Part shown: piece after piece, positions 35,487 through 44,280 of the stretch
How positions within the stretch are numbered: position 1 is the first letter of the stretch
How the letters are laid out: the number at the start of each line of letters is the position of its first letter
Source: Rodentibacter haemolyticus
GTDB taxonomy: Bacteria > Pseudomonadota > Gammaproteobacteria > Enterobacterales > Pasteurellaceae
Assembly: GCF_015356115.1 (NCBI RefSeq)
Contig: NZ_CP063056.1
Span: 992,001-1,056,000, forward strand
Length of the DNA stretch: 64,000 nt
Reading direction: 5' to 3'
Notes under the pieces: model-generated
Seen by the model: only the letters and a program-made list of their open reading frames with translations
Told to the model about the DNA's origin: nothing
Databases searched by the model: none
Made by a program: the position numbers and the translations under genes

Positions 35487-36461
35487 ATGCCGCAAATTAC
35501 CCTTTCGGCTGAGGTTCAGCCCGAACAAATGGGGCAGCGTTTAGACCAAACCCTTGCCGAGTTGTTCCCAGAATATTCCCGTTCACGTCTAAAAGTATGG
35601 ATTGAAGCGGATCGAGTAAAAATGAACGATCGTATTGCCAATGTACCGCGTGAAAAAGTACTGGGCGGAGAACAAATTGAAATTATCGTAGAAGTAGAAG
35701 ATGAAACCCGCTTTGAAGCGGAAAATATTCCGCTCAATATCGTCTATGAAGATGAGCATATTCTCGTGATAAATAAACCGAAAGATCTTGTCGTTCACCC
35801 CGGTGCGGGCAATCCGAACGGCACGGTACTCAATGCACTGCTTTATCATTATCCGCCGATTGCGGAAGTACCCCGTGCCGGCATTGTCCATCGCCTTGAT
35901 AAAGATACGACAGGTTTAATGGTGGTCGCCAAAACTATTCCGGCACAAACGAAACTTGTGCGCGATTTACAAAAACGCAAAATCACGCGCGAATATGAAG
36001 CCGTTGCTTCCGGTATTATGACGAAAGGCGGAACGGTGGATCAACCGATGGCACGCCACGCCACAAAACGTATGCTTATGGCGGTACATCCTATGGGAAA
36101 ACCCGCTGTCACGCATTATCGCATTATGGAAAACTACCGTAACTATACCCGCTTACGCTTACGCTTAGAAACCGGCAGAACTCACCAAATTCGGGTTCAT
36201 ATGGCGCATATCGCTCATCCCTTGTTAGGGGATCAAACCTATGGAGGCCGCCCTCGCCCGCCTAAAAACGCAAGCGAACATTTTATGGAAGTACTGCGTA
36301 ATTTTAAACGCCAAGCGTTGCACGCAGTGATGTTACGTTTGGCTCATCCGATCACAGGGGAAATGATGGAATGGTATGCCCCTTTACCGGATGATTTCAT
36401 AGCCCTGCTTGAAGCCTTAAAAGCGGACTATCTCGAACACAAAGATGAATTGGATTACTAG
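35487..36461 (+). CDS. rluD: 23S rRNA pseudouridine(1911/1915/1917) synthase
   Basis: 324 residues. N-terminal S4 RNA-binding domain (GQRLDQTLAELFPEYSRSRLKVWIEADRV) then the RluA-type catalytic domain with HRLDKDTTGLMVVAKT (catalytic Asp) and RLRLETGRTHQIRVHMAHI. It modifies helix 69 of 23S rRNA. The stop is one base before the start of pgeF, so the two are coupled; rluD beside bamD and pgeF is the common gammaproteobacterial order. Confidence 0.96.
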   Translation: MPQITLSAEVQPEQMGQRLDQTLAELFPEYSRSRLKVWIEADRVKMNDRIANVPREKVLGGEQIEIIVEVEDETRFEAENIPLNIVYEDEHILVINKPKDLVVHPGAGNPNGTVLNALLYHYPPIAEVPRAGIVHRLDKDTTGLMVVAKTIPAQTKLVRDLQKRKITREYEAVASGIMTKGGTVDQPMARHATKRMLMAVHPMGKPAVTHYRIMENYRNYTRLRLRLETGRTHQIRVHMAHIAHPLLGDQTYGGRPRPPKNASEHFMEVLRNFKRQALHAVMLRLAHPITGEMMEWYAPLPDDFIALLEALKADYLEHKDELDY

Positions 36462-36462
36462 T

Positions 36463-37197
36463 ATGAAGGCTATTTATCCCAACTGGCAGGTGGCCGCAAA
36501 TATTCACGCCTTTACCACAACACGCACAGGCGGCGTAAGTATCGCTCCCTTTGATAGTTTCAATTTGGGTGATCATGTGGGAGATGAAAAAAGTACGGTC
36601 AAAACTAACCGCACTTTGTTGGTGGAAAAATTCAATCTTCCTCAGTCTCCTTTATTCTTAGCCCAAACCCATAGTACGCGCGTTATTCGGTTACCTTATC
36701 GCGACAACAATATTGAAGCGGACGCAGTTTACACGAATCAACCGAATCAAGTATGTGCGGTGATGACTGCAGATTGTTTACCGGTACTTTTCACCACCAA
36801 CCAAGGCAATGAAGTTGCCGCTGCGCATGCCGGTTGGCGTGGATTATGCGATGGCGTACTGGAAGAAACCGTAAAATGTTTTCAAGTCGAACCGCAAGAT
36901 ATTGTCGTATGGCTTGGTCCTGCCATCGGCCCTGCCGCCTTTCAAGTAGGAAAAGAAGTGATTGAACAATTTATGGCGTTTGATCCTATCGCCGAAACCG
37001 CTTTTAAAGCAGATCCAAACCAAACAGGAAAATATCTCGGCAATCTTTACCAAATTGCGACCCAACGTCTAAATAAACTTGGCATTGTTCATATTTCCGG
37101 CGGTAACCATTGTACGTTCAACGAAGAGGACTTATTTTTTTCTTATCGAAGAGAAGGAAAAACAGGCCGAATGGCAAGTGTCATCTGGTTTGATTAA
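36463..37197 (+). CDS. pgeF: Multicopper-type laccase domain protein, YfiH/PgeF peptidoglycan editing factor
   Basis: 244 residues from the ATG at 36463, directly after the rluD stop. Family metal and purine-site residues are visible: AQTHSTRV (His), MTADCLPVLF (Cys), AAHAGWRGLCDG (His) and the C-terminal GGNHCTFNEEDLFFSYRREGKTGRMA. E. coli YfiH removes wrong L-serine from UDP-MurNAc; related enzymes act on purine nucleosides. Assignment to this family is firm; the in vivo substrate is from homologues. An uptake signal variant lies inside near 36593. Confidence 0.92.
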   Translation: MKAIYPNWQVAANIHAFTTTRTGGVSIAPFDSFNLGDHVGDEKSTVKTNRTLLVEKFNLPQSPLFLAQTHSTRVIRLPYRDNNIEADAVYTNQPNQVCAVMTADCLPVLFTTNQGNEVAAAHAGWRGLCDGVLEETVKCFQVEPQDIVVWLGPAIGPAAFQVGKEVIEQFMAFDPIAETAFKADPNQTGKYLGNLYQIATQRLNKLGIVHISGGNHCTFNEEDLFFSYRREGKTGRMASVIWFD

Positions 37198-37218
37198 TGC
37201 GCTTCGTTGATGAAAAAT

Positions 37219-37240
37219 GCGACTTAATCAGGTCGCTTTT
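37219..37240 (+). terminator. Terminator after pgeF
   Basis: GCGAC/GTCGC stem around TTAATCAG, then TTTTC, 22 bp past the stop. Confidence 0.75.
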
Positions 37241-37416
37241 CTTTTGTCTTTTTCTTGCGAAGGAAAGAGGTTATGGACGCAGAACATAGCGTTCTGATGG
37301 GGTAAAATAACCTAAATACCGATTTTACGAACATTGCATATTCCAAAACCCCAAATAACATTTTGGTGCGGTTTTGCCGATATCAAAATAATTAAATTTT
37401 TGACCGCACTTTCCGA

Positions 37417-37842
37417 TCACTGAGTGCCATAATGCTCAAACCAACTTTCTAAAATCAAGCACGCCGAAATACCATCGACTTTGCCTTTTTTTAAGGCTCG
37501 AAAGCCGCCACGTTCAAAAATTTCACTCCTTGCTTCCGTTGTCGTTAAACGTTCATCTTGGAATTCGACTCTTACCCCAAAACGTCCGTTTAAGCGGTTT
37601 GCAAATTTTCGTGCGCGCAATGTGAGATCTTGTTCCGAGCCATCCATATTCAAGGGTAGCCCCACCACCACTACCTCGGGTTTCCATTCTTTTAAGCATT
37701 TTTCAATGGCCTCCCAATTCGGGATGCCATCTTGCGCTTTAAAAGCGGGTAAGGCCTGGGCTGTGCCGGTGATACTTTGTCCTACGGCACAACCAATGCT
37801 TTTCGTACCAAAATCAAAGGCAAGTGCGGTAAAACTCATCAA
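37417..37842 (-). CDS. ruvX: Holliday junction resolvase-like / pre-16S rRNA nuclease YqgF
   Basis: 141 residues with an RNase H-like fold: ALAFDFGTKSIGCAVG (first catalytic Asp), VVVVGLPLNMDGSEQ and the end motif FQDERLTTTEARSEI plus KVDGISACLILESW (third Asp). YqgF matures the 5' end of 16S rRNA. It overlaps yqgE by 4 bp as the last gene of rsmE-yqgE-ruvX. Confidence 0.94.
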   Translation of the reverse strand: MMSFTALAFDFGTKSIGCAVGQSITGTAQALPAFKAQDGIPNWEAIEKCLKEWKPEVVVVGLPLNMDGSEQDLTLRARKFANRLNGRFGVRVEFQDERLTTTEARSEIFERGGFRALKKGKVDGISACLILESWFEHYGTQ

Positions 37843-38396
37843 GCACGCCCCACTTGCGCTATCGCAAAGTTATACGGATGAATGCCTAACAATTGATTTG
37901 CGGCAAAATAACGTTCTTCATAAGGCGTATCAAATAAAATCCTTTCATCAGAAGGGACAACTAACCACGCATTATCTGCAATTTCTTGCTCCAATTGCCC
38001 CGCAGACCAACTTGCACAGCCCAATGCCACCAAGTATTTTTCCGGCGCCTGTAAAGATCCAAAGGTATCCACCACATCGGCTGATGTGGTAAGGGAAAGA
38101 TCACCCGTTATTTTGTAACTATGCTGAAAATCGTTTGCTGTTTTTCTATGAACGATAAAACCCCGTTCGGTATGAACAGGCCCTCCGGCAATAACCATCG
38201 TATCGTCAAAAGTACGGTCATTTTTCATCATAAAATTGAGTTTAGAATAAAGTTCCGCAATGCTTAAATCGGTCGGTTGATTAATCACTAAGCCCATAGA
38301 ACCTTGTTCATTATGTTCACATACAAATACCACGGTACGATGGAAATAATCCTCTAAATGTGGCATTGCGATTAAAAATTGTCCTTGTAAATCCAT
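37839..38396 (-). CDS. yqgE: UPF0301/AlgH-family protein YqgE
   Basis: 185 residues. Family segments: LQGQFLIAMPHLEDYFHRTVVFVCEHNEQGSMGLVINQP, GGPVHTERGFIVH, and LGCASWSAGQLEQEI. The structure is known in the family but the function is not. It overlaps rsmE by one base and ruvX by four, and this coupling to rRNA-processing and modifying genes is conserved across gammaproteobacteria. Confidence 0.94.
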   Translation of the reverse strand: MDLQGQFLIAMPHLEDYFHRTVVFVCEHNEQGSMGLVINQPTDLSIAELYSKLNFMMKNDRTFDDTMVIAGGPVHTERGFIVHRKTANDFQHSYKITGDLSLTTSADVVDTFGSLQAPEKYLVALGCASWSAGQLEQEIADNAWLVVPSDERILFDTPYEERYFAANQLLGIHPYNFAIAQVGRA

Positions 38397-39133
38397 TATT
38401 CGCCTAAATCTCCAAAACAGATTTGTAATGCGCTGATGGCAGCCAATGAGGCGGTTTCCGTACGCAATACACGCTTTCCTAATAAAATTTCAGTAAATCC
38501 TTGCTGTTCCGTTTTTGCAATTTCCTGAGGCGACAAACCGCCTTCAGAACCAATCAGTAAACGCACCCCTTCCTTCGGAATATTCGGCAGTGTTTTAATG
38601 GAATATTGGGCGCGCGGATGCAAATTCAATTTCAATGCGCCATCATTTTCCGCACACCAATCTTGTAATTTCATCAAGGGGCGAATTTCCGGTACGATGT
38701 TACGTCCGCATTGTTCACAGGCGGCAATCGCAATTTTTTGCCATTGTTGAATCTTCTTATCCATACGTTCGCCATCCAATTTTACACCACAACGTTCAGA
38801 CCAAAGCGGGGTGATGACAGTCACCCCCAGCTCGACGGATTTTTGAATAGTAAATTCCATACGATCGCCACGGGAAATCACTTGCCCTAAATGAATATTA
38901 AGATTCGATTCTTTATCTGCAAACTCACGATTTAAAATTTCAACTTTCACCGCTTTTTTACCCGCCTCAATAATACGGGCGGGGTAAATATGATTACTGC
39001 CGTCAAACAATTCGATGTGTTCGCCTTCCGTCATTCGCAACACACGCCCAACGTGATTAGCCGCCTCATCAGAAAGTTGGCATTGGGTTTGATTTTCAAG
39101 AGATTTCGGGTGATAAATTCGAGGTATACGCAT
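38396..39133 (-). CDS. rsmE: 16S rRNA m3U1498 methyltransferase
   Basis: 245 residues. N-terminal PUA-like part (MRIPRIYHPKSLENQTQCQLSDEAANHVGRVLRM) and SPOUT knot with LLIGSEGGLSPQEI and LGKRVLRTETASLAAI, which bind S-adenosylmethionine. It methylates N3 of U1498 in 16S rRNA. First gene of the rsmE-yqgE-ruvX unit. Confidence 0.96.
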   Translation of the reverse strand: MRIPRIYHPKSLENQTQCQLSDEAANHVGRVLRMTEGEHIELFDGSNHIYPARIIEAGKKAVKVEILNREFADKESNLNIHLGQVISRGDRMEFTIQKSVELGVTVITPLWSERCGVKLDGERMDKKIQQWQKIAIAACEQCGRNIVPEIRPLMKLQDWCAENDGALKLNLHPRAQYSIKTLPNIPKEGVRLLIGSEGGLSPQEIAKTEQQGFTEILLGKRVLRTETASLAAISALQICFGDLGE

Positions 39134-39234
39134 AATGTTTATATATATTGATAAAAAGTGCGGTCGGTTTTTTACTTACTTTTGCATTATTATGTAGCAT
39201 TTGCACAAAGAGAACTTTATTTCCAATATTTATC

Positions 39235-39320
39235 GAGGGTATAGTGCGTTAAGGTTTGCGTAACGCGCTATTTCATCATTAAACTCTTGGTGCGGTACGG
39301 CTTCACCTAACACGCCCTAC
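39235..39320. repeat. ~90-bp palindromic intergenic repeat, copy 2
   Basis: Arms GAGGGTATAGTGCGTTAAGG and the complement of CACCTAACACGCCCTAC, inner GTAACGC/GTGCGGTAC, loop with TTTCATCATTAAACT. Flanks also match copy 3: TTCCAATATTTATC on the left and GATTTGTGCAACTGATACATAATA on the right, so the whole element may be about 130 bp. Confidence 0.8.
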
Positions 39321-39396
39321 GATGATTTGTGCAACTGATACATAATACCGTACTTTTGCGACCACATAAAAAGAGCCTTAATTATGCCCTTCCAAG

Positions 39397-40158
39397 TTAA
39401 GAACGCAGCCCGACACCTTTCTCGAGCAATGAGTAGGCAAGGCAGTATAATACGACCACAAGTAAGCCTAAAACTAAGAATGTATAAAATACAGGCACAT
39501 CGCTAATGCCTAAAAAACCATAACGAAAGCCGTTAATCATATAGACTATCGGATTAAACTTCGACACGATCTGCCAAAAATCGGGTAAAAGTGAGATAGA
39601 ATAAAATACGCCGCCTAAATAGGTAAGCGGTGTTAAAACAAAGGTTGGAATCACACCCACATCATCAAAGGTTTTAGCAAAAATTGCGTTGATCAACCCA
39701 CCAAGAGCAAAACTGATCGTGGTAAGTAACAAGGTACAAAAAATCATTAGCCAAGAATGAATATTAAAGGTGATAAATAACAACGCCACCATCATCACTA
39801 AAATACCCGCTAACACACCCCGCACCATACTTCCGATAACATATCCCCAAATAATATTATGGGTGGAGAGAGGTGAGACAAGCAATTCTTCATAGGTTTT
39901 ATTAAATTTGCTTAAGAAGAAAGATGAGGCCGTATTTACATAGGATGCGGTAATCGCCGTCATCATCACAAGTCCGGGGGCAATAAATTGCATATAGCTC
40001 ACGCCCTGCATATTACCGATACGGCCACCGATTAATTGTCCGAAAATAAGAAAATAAAGCGTTGTAGTAATCACCGGCGGTACAAGGGTTTGTTTCCAAA
40101 TGCGAATAACACGTTTGGATTCTCTCATTGCGAGGGTAAAAAATCCGATTACATTCAT
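39397..40158 (-). CDS. yadH: ABC-2 type transporter permease (YadH-like)
   Basis: 253 residues, six membrane segments of the ABC2_membrane family, ending GRGLRS-like (KGVGLRS) as in E. coli YadH. Shared core stretches include RIWKQTLVPPVITTTLYF, GVSYMQFIAPGLVMM, FAKTFDDVGVIPTFVLTPLTYLGGVFYS and NPIVYMINGFRYGFLG. It starts one base after yadG ends. The pair probably exports a substrate, unknown; the family includes polyketide and polysaccharide exporters. Confidence 0.9.
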   Translation of the reverse strand: MNVIGFFTLAMRESKRVIRIWKQTLVPPVITTTLYFLIFGQLIGGRIGNMQGVSYMQFIAPGLVMMTAITASYVNTASSFFLSKFNKTYEELLVSPLSTHNIIWGYVIGSMVRGVLAGILVMMVALLFITFNIHSWLMIFCTLLLTTISFALGGLINAIFAKTFDDVGVIPTFVLTPLTYLGGVFYSISLLPDFWQIVSKFNPIVYMINGFRYGFLGISDVPVFYTFLVLGLLVVVLYCLAYSLLEKGVGLRS

Positions 40159-40159
40159 A

Positions 40160-41083
40160 CTAATTAGCCATTTTAAGGAAAAGTTCTTCTAAACGATTCG
40201 ATTTATTGCGCATACTTAGCACTTCTACATTTTGAGATGTCAGTTGAACGAACAAATTGGTTAATCCTTGCGAGCGTTGCACTTCAACCTCAAGTGTATT
40301 TTCATCAAGCCATTGATAGGGATAATGCTCGATCACAAGCGATGAATTTTGCCTTACATTTTGTAAATCAAGCACAAAGACTTCCGTTTCCAACTTTGCC
40401 AAAAGTGATTTCATAGAGGTATTTTCAATCAATCTACCTTGCTGAATAATCCCGATATTGCGACAAAGATTTTCTGCTTCTTCTAGATAATGGGTGGTAA
40501 GAATAATCGTTGTTCCCTGGTTATTTAATTCACGTAAAAAATCCCAAAGCGAACGGCGAAGTTCAATATCAACACCGGCGGTCGGCTCATCTAAAATAAG
40601 TAGTTTGGGATTATGCATTAATGCGCGGGCAATCATCACACGGCGTTTCATTCCTCCGGATAATTCGCGGATAAGATGTGTATGTTTTTCCCGTAAACTG
40701 AGTTTTTCCAACCAACTTTCCGCTTGATACCGTGCTTCTTTCAATGGAATGCCATAGAACCCTGCTTGCTGAACAAGTATATCTATCACTTTTTCAAATT
40801 GGTTGAAGTTAAACTCTTGAGGCACAAGCCCGATTTGTTGTTTAACCAGCATTTTTTGTGTATCTAAATCATAACCGAATACTTTAACTACGCCATCGGT
40901 TTTATTGACAAGCGAGCTGATAATTCCAATAGTGGTCGATTTACCGGCACCATTATGTCCAAGCAATGCATAAAAATCGCCTTGTTCAACCATGAGATTA
41001 ATACCTTTTATCGCTTGAACACCGGTAGAATAAGTTTTGATGAGGTTGCGAATTTCTAAAGCGTACATAGAGTTGAATTCCAT
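40160..41083 (-). CDS. yadG: ABC transporter ATP-binding protein (YadG-like)
   Basis: 307 residues. Walker A GHNGAGKST, Q-loop LVPQEFNFNQFE, signature LSGGMKRR, Walker B LLILDEPTAG and switch His in LTTHYLEEAE. The C-terminal MRNKSNRLEELFLKM tail matches YadG. An alternative start at MYALEIRNL (41068) fits homologues slightly better; neither has a strong ribosome binding site. With the permease it makes a complete exporter. Confidence 0.91.
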   Translation of the reverse strand: MEFNSMYALEIRNLIKTYSTGVQAIKGINLMVEQGDFYALLGHNGAGKSTTIGIISSLVNKTDGVVKVFGYDLDTQKMLVKQQIGLVPQEFNFNQFEKVIDILVQQAGFYGIPLKEARYQAESWLEKLSLREKHTHLIRELSGGMKRRVMIARALMHNPKLLILDEPTAGVDIELRRSLWDFLRELNNQGTTIILTTHYLEEAENLCRNIGIIQQGRLIENTSMKSLLAKLETEVFVLDLQNVRQNSSLVIEHYPYQWLDENTLEVEVQRSQGLTNLFVQLTSQNVEVLSMRNKSNRLEELFLKMAN

Positions 41084-41126
41084 TTATTAAAAGGACATTC
41101 ACGTTGGCTATTTATAACAATAAAAA

Positions 41127-41852
41127 CTAATCCGAAAGATTCTGTGGTAAGCACTCCAAAATAGCACGCCAATAAGTAGCTGAATGCACATTATGTTTAC
41201 GTATACAATCCACCACAGCCTCTGCATTACCTTCTTGGCAAATTTGTTGCATTTCCAAATAAAATTTCTTAGTCACTTCGCGATGTTTCGCATCGCTAAA
41301 AAACAATAAACCGATTTTTCGATAAACGCCTTTCAAGCTATTAAAAATGAGACGATAAAAGGGTTTATTGGCAACTACGGTAAATTGACGAAAAACACGA
41401 TAATCAAATTCCGTATAATCTTCCGCCGTATTTTTTAACGTTTTTAATTCATCAAATAACGCTGCCGATTGTTGCGGTGAATTTTTAACCGCTTCGTAAA
41501 TGTAGGATTCAGACATTTTACTGCGTAATGACAACATATTATCAATAATCAAAGGTGCTGAACGTTGATCTAATGTGATTAGCGTTTCAATGACACTTGG
41601 ATTTGCCGTATCCCAAATATTATTTACTTTAGTGGGCTTACCATGCTGAATAGTAAGCCAACCATCGCGTGCCAAACGCTGTAGTACTTCACGTAAAGTC
41701 GTGCGTGTTACCCCTATTTTATCCGCAAGATCACGTTCCGAGGGCAAATTTGAACCGGCAGGGAACACATCATTCCAGATACTTTTTACAAGATATTCTT
41801 CTGCAAGTGCGGCAGGGCTTTGTGCTTTTAAAAGCATACTTTCTGTATTCAT
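41127..41852 (-). CDS. fadR: Fatty acid metabolism regulator FadR
   Basis: 241 residues. GntR-type winged helix at about 14-75 (LAEEYLVKSIWNDVFPAGSNLPSERDLADKIGVTRTTLREVLQRL) and an acyl-CoA binding C-domain. In enteric bacteria FadR activates fab genes and represses fad genes until long-chain acyl-CoA binds. It is divergent from nhaB with dsbB beyond, the E. coli order. Its targets here may include fabZ elsewhere in the window, which is speculative. An uptake-signal variant lies near its start. Confidence 0.95.
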   Translation of the reverse strand: MNTESMLLKAQSPAALAEEYLVKSIWNDVFPAGSNLPSERDLADKIGVTRTTLREVLQRLARDGWLTIQHGKPTKVNNIWDTANPSVIETLITLDQRSAPLIIDNMLSLRSKMSESYIYEAVKNSPQQSAALFDELKTLKNTAEDYTEFDYRVFRQFTVVANKPFYRLIFNSLKGVYRKIGLLFFSDAKHREVTKKFYLEMQQICQEGNAEAVVDCIRKHNVHSATYWRAILECLPQNLSD

Positions 41853-41987
41853 AATAAATGCGTGTTAGAAAAAGACCTAACAAGATCAAAAAAATGTGAT
41901 TTATATAGGCGAATCTTTGTTTTCGGTATTATCCTTTAAAGCACTCTATATTACAATGACAGCCCTACAAAAAAGCAGGAGTAATTT

Positions 41988-43526
41988 ATGACTTACACAC
42001 AAGCCTTTATGAAAAATTTTCTTGGCTCAAGTCCGAACTGGTACAAACTCGCCATTATCATTTTTCTCATTATTAACCCCATTATTTTCTTTTTAGTCAG
42101 CCCCTTTTTTGCAGGCTGGATTCTTGTAGCGGAGTTTATTTTCACCCTTGCTATGGCATTAAAATGCTATCCGCTGCAACCCGGTGGGTTACTTGCCATT
42201 GAAGCCATCGTGATCGGTATGACAAATCCAACCCATGTCAAAGCAGAAATTATGGCAAATTTTGAAGTCATTTTGCTTTTAATGTTTATGGTGGCCGGGA
42301 TTTTCTTTATGAAACAACTGCTGCTGTTTGTATTCACAAAATTATTGGTGAACATTCGTTCTAAAATTACACTTTCCCTCGCCTTCTGTTTCAGTGCCGC
42401 ATTTCTGTCCGCTTTCTTAGATGCCCTTACTGTTGTCGCTGTCATCATTAGCGTAGCGATGGGGTTTTATGGCGTATATCACAAAGTCGCCTCTGGCAAA
42501 ACATTGCAAGATGCGGTCGATATTTCAGATGATGAAAAAGTTAAAAATCGTGAAACCTTAGAAAAATTTCGTGCTTTTTTACGTAGCCTAATGATGCACG
42601 CCGGGGTGGGTACCGCATTAGGCGGCGTAATGACAATGGTAGGAGAGCCCCAAAACTTAATTATCGCAGAACAAGCGAAGTGGGATTTTGTCGAATTTTT
42701 CTTCCGTATGGCGCCGGTTACGCTCCCTGTATTCATTTTCGGGCTGATAACCTGCTATATCATAGAGAAATTCAAACTTTTCGGCTACGGCGAAAAATTA
42801 CCACAAAAAGTATGGTATACCTTAGCCTCTCTGGATCGTAACAATTCCCAAAAAATGTCTAAGCAGGACAAACTTAAATTAGGCGTACAAGCATTAATCG
42901 CCCTCTGGTTGGTTTTAGCCTTAGCATTTCATTTGGCTGCCGTCGGCTTAATCGGTTTAAGCGTCATCATTCTCGCAACGGCATTTTCGGGAATAACCGA
43001 TGAACACGCGATTGGTCGGGCATTCCAAGAATCACTCCCTTTCACCGCATTACTTGTCGTCTTTTTCACTGTCGTTGCGGTGATTATCGATCAGAAATTA
43101 TTTGCCCCAATCATTCACTATGTTTTATCCGCAGCAGAAAGCACTCAACTGGTTTTATTCTATGTATTTAACGGTTTGCTCTCCGCTATTTCGGATAATG
43201 TGTTCGTGGCAACGGTTTATATTAATGAAGCCAAAGCCGCTCTTACAAACGGGGTCATTGCTCCACATCAATTTGAATTGCTTTCCGTGGCGATCAATAC
43301 CGGTACGAATCTACCTTCTGTCGCGACACCAAACGGTCAAGCCGCATTCTTATTCTTACTCACCTCCTCCCTTGCACCATTAATTCGCCTTTCTTATGGT
43401 AGAATGGTTTATATGGCACTACCTTACACTATCGTGTTATCCTTGGTAGGCTTATTTGCTATTGAATATATTCTACCCGCAGCTACCATTTGGCTTGCAA
43501 ATTTAGGCTTAATTATGCCGATTTAA
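41988..43526 (+). CDS. nhaB: Na+/H+ antiporter NhaB
   Basis: 512 residues with about twelve membrane segments, the family's usual length. The N-terminus MTYTQAFMKNFLGSSPNWYKL, the segment AFLDALTVVAVIISVAMGFYG and GEPQNLIIAEQAKWDF are typical of NhaB. It exchanges Na+ for protons at the inner membrane. GCAGGAG precedes the start. dsbB follows after 9 bp. Confidence 0.96.
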   Translation: MTYTQAFMKNFLGSSPNWYKLAIIIFLIINPIIFFLVSPFFAGWILVAEFIFTLAMALKCYPLQPGGLLAIEAIVIGMTNPTHVKAEIMANFEVILLLMFMVAGIFFMKQLLLFVFTKLLVNIRSKITLSLAFCFSAAFLSAFLDALTVVAVIISVAMGFYGVYHKVASGKTLQDAVDISDDEKVKNRETLEKFRAFLRSLMMHAGVGTALGGVMTMVGEPQNLIIAEQAKWDFVEFFFRMAPVTLPVFIFGLITCYIIEKFKLFGYGEKLPQKVWYTLASLDRNNSQKMSKQDKLKLGVQALIALWLVLALAFHLAAVGLIGLSVIILATAFSGITDEHAIGRAFQESLPFTALLVVFFTVVAVIIDQKLFAPIIHYVLSAAESTQLVLFYVFNGLLSAISDNVFVATVYINEAKAALTNGVIAPHQFELLSVAINTGTNLPSVATPNGQAAFLFLLTSSLAPLIRLSYGRMVYMALPYTIVLSLVGLFAIEYILPAATIWLANLGLIMPI

Positions 43527-43535
43527 GGAGGGAAA

Positions 43536-44069
43536 ATGCTCGCATTATTCAAAGGATTCTCAGAAAAACGTTCTGCCTGGCTATTACTTGTCATTTCAAG
43601 TTTATTGCTGGAATTGACCGCACTTTACTTTCAATACGGAATGGGGTTACAACCTTGCGTACTTTGCGTGTATGAACGTTTGGCGATAGTCGGTTTATTT
43701 ATTGCGGGCATTATCGGGTTTCTTGCACCTAGAACACTTATCCTTCGCTTAATCGCAATCGCACTAGGTTTATTTAGTAGCATAAAGGGATTGATGATTT
43801 CCATTCGACATCTTGATCTACAAATGAACCCCAAACCTTGGAAACAATGTGAATTTCTTCCGAATTTTCCTGAAACCCTCCCTCTACACCAATGGCTTCC
43901 CAGCCTCTTTAACCCGACCGGCAGTTGCGATAACAGTCAGTGGTCGTTATTCGGAATTACAATGGTACAGTGGTTAGTGTTTATTTTCGCCGTATATGTG
44001 ATTGTGCTGGGAGTGATGCTCATTGCTCAACTGAAAAAAAGTAGAAATCGGAGAAGATTGTTTAGTTAA
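43536..44069 (+). CDS. dsbB: Disulfide bond formation protein DsbB
   Basis: 177 residues, four membrane helices. Both redox pairs are kept: Cys41-Val-Leu-Cys44 in QPCVLCVYERL and the second periplasmic pair in KQCEFLPNF...PTGSCDNSQW. DsbB reoxidises DsbA and passes electrons to quinone. AAGGAGG stands just before the start, which follows nhaB closely. An uptake signal variant (GACCGCACTTTA) is embedded near 43617. Confidence 0.96.
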   Translation: MLALFKGFSEKRSAWLLLVISSLLLELTALYFQYGMGLQPCVLCVYERLAIVGLFIAGIIGFLAPRTLILRLIAIALGLFSSIKGLMISIRHLDLQMNPKPWKQCEFLPNFPETLPLHQWLPSLFNPTGSCDNSQWSLFGITMVQWLVFIFAVYVIVLGVMLIAQLKKSRNRRRLFS

Positions 44070-44086
44070 AAAAAGTGCGGTTAAAA

Positions 44087-44110
44087 TGATCTGACCCCAA
44101 AAGTTAGACA
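44087..44110 (+). mobile_element. Relic of an IS3-family inverted end
   Basis: TGATCTGACCCCAAAAGTTA (44087-44106) plus GACA closely matches the left end of the IS at 17023 (TGATCTGCTCCCCAAAAGTT, then GGACA), and it also follows an uptake signal (AAGTGCGGTT). No transposase or second end is nearby, so it is a solo end or a chance remnant. Confidence 0.5.
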
Positions 44111-44146
44111 GTTTGGCAAAGGGTTTGAGTTCAATATTTATCCGGG

Positions 44147-44233
44147 GTAGAGGGCGTTAGCTTTGCGTAACGCCCCATTTCATCATTAAACTTTGTTAAT
44201 GGTGCGTTTACGACTTCGCCTAACGCCCCCTAC
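44147..44233. repeat. ~90-bp palindromic intergenic repeat, copy 3
   Basis: GTAGAGGGCGTTAGCTTTGC with the complementary right arm GACTTCGCCTAACGCCCCCTAC, inner GTAACGCCCC/GGTGCGTTTAC and loop TTTCATCATTAAACTT. Flanks TTCAATATTTATC and GATTTGTATAAGCACTACAT match copy 2. Confidence 0.8.
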
Positions 44234-44280
44234 AAAGATTTGTATAAGCACTACATAATAGCGCTTTTTTAAGGAAAAGA

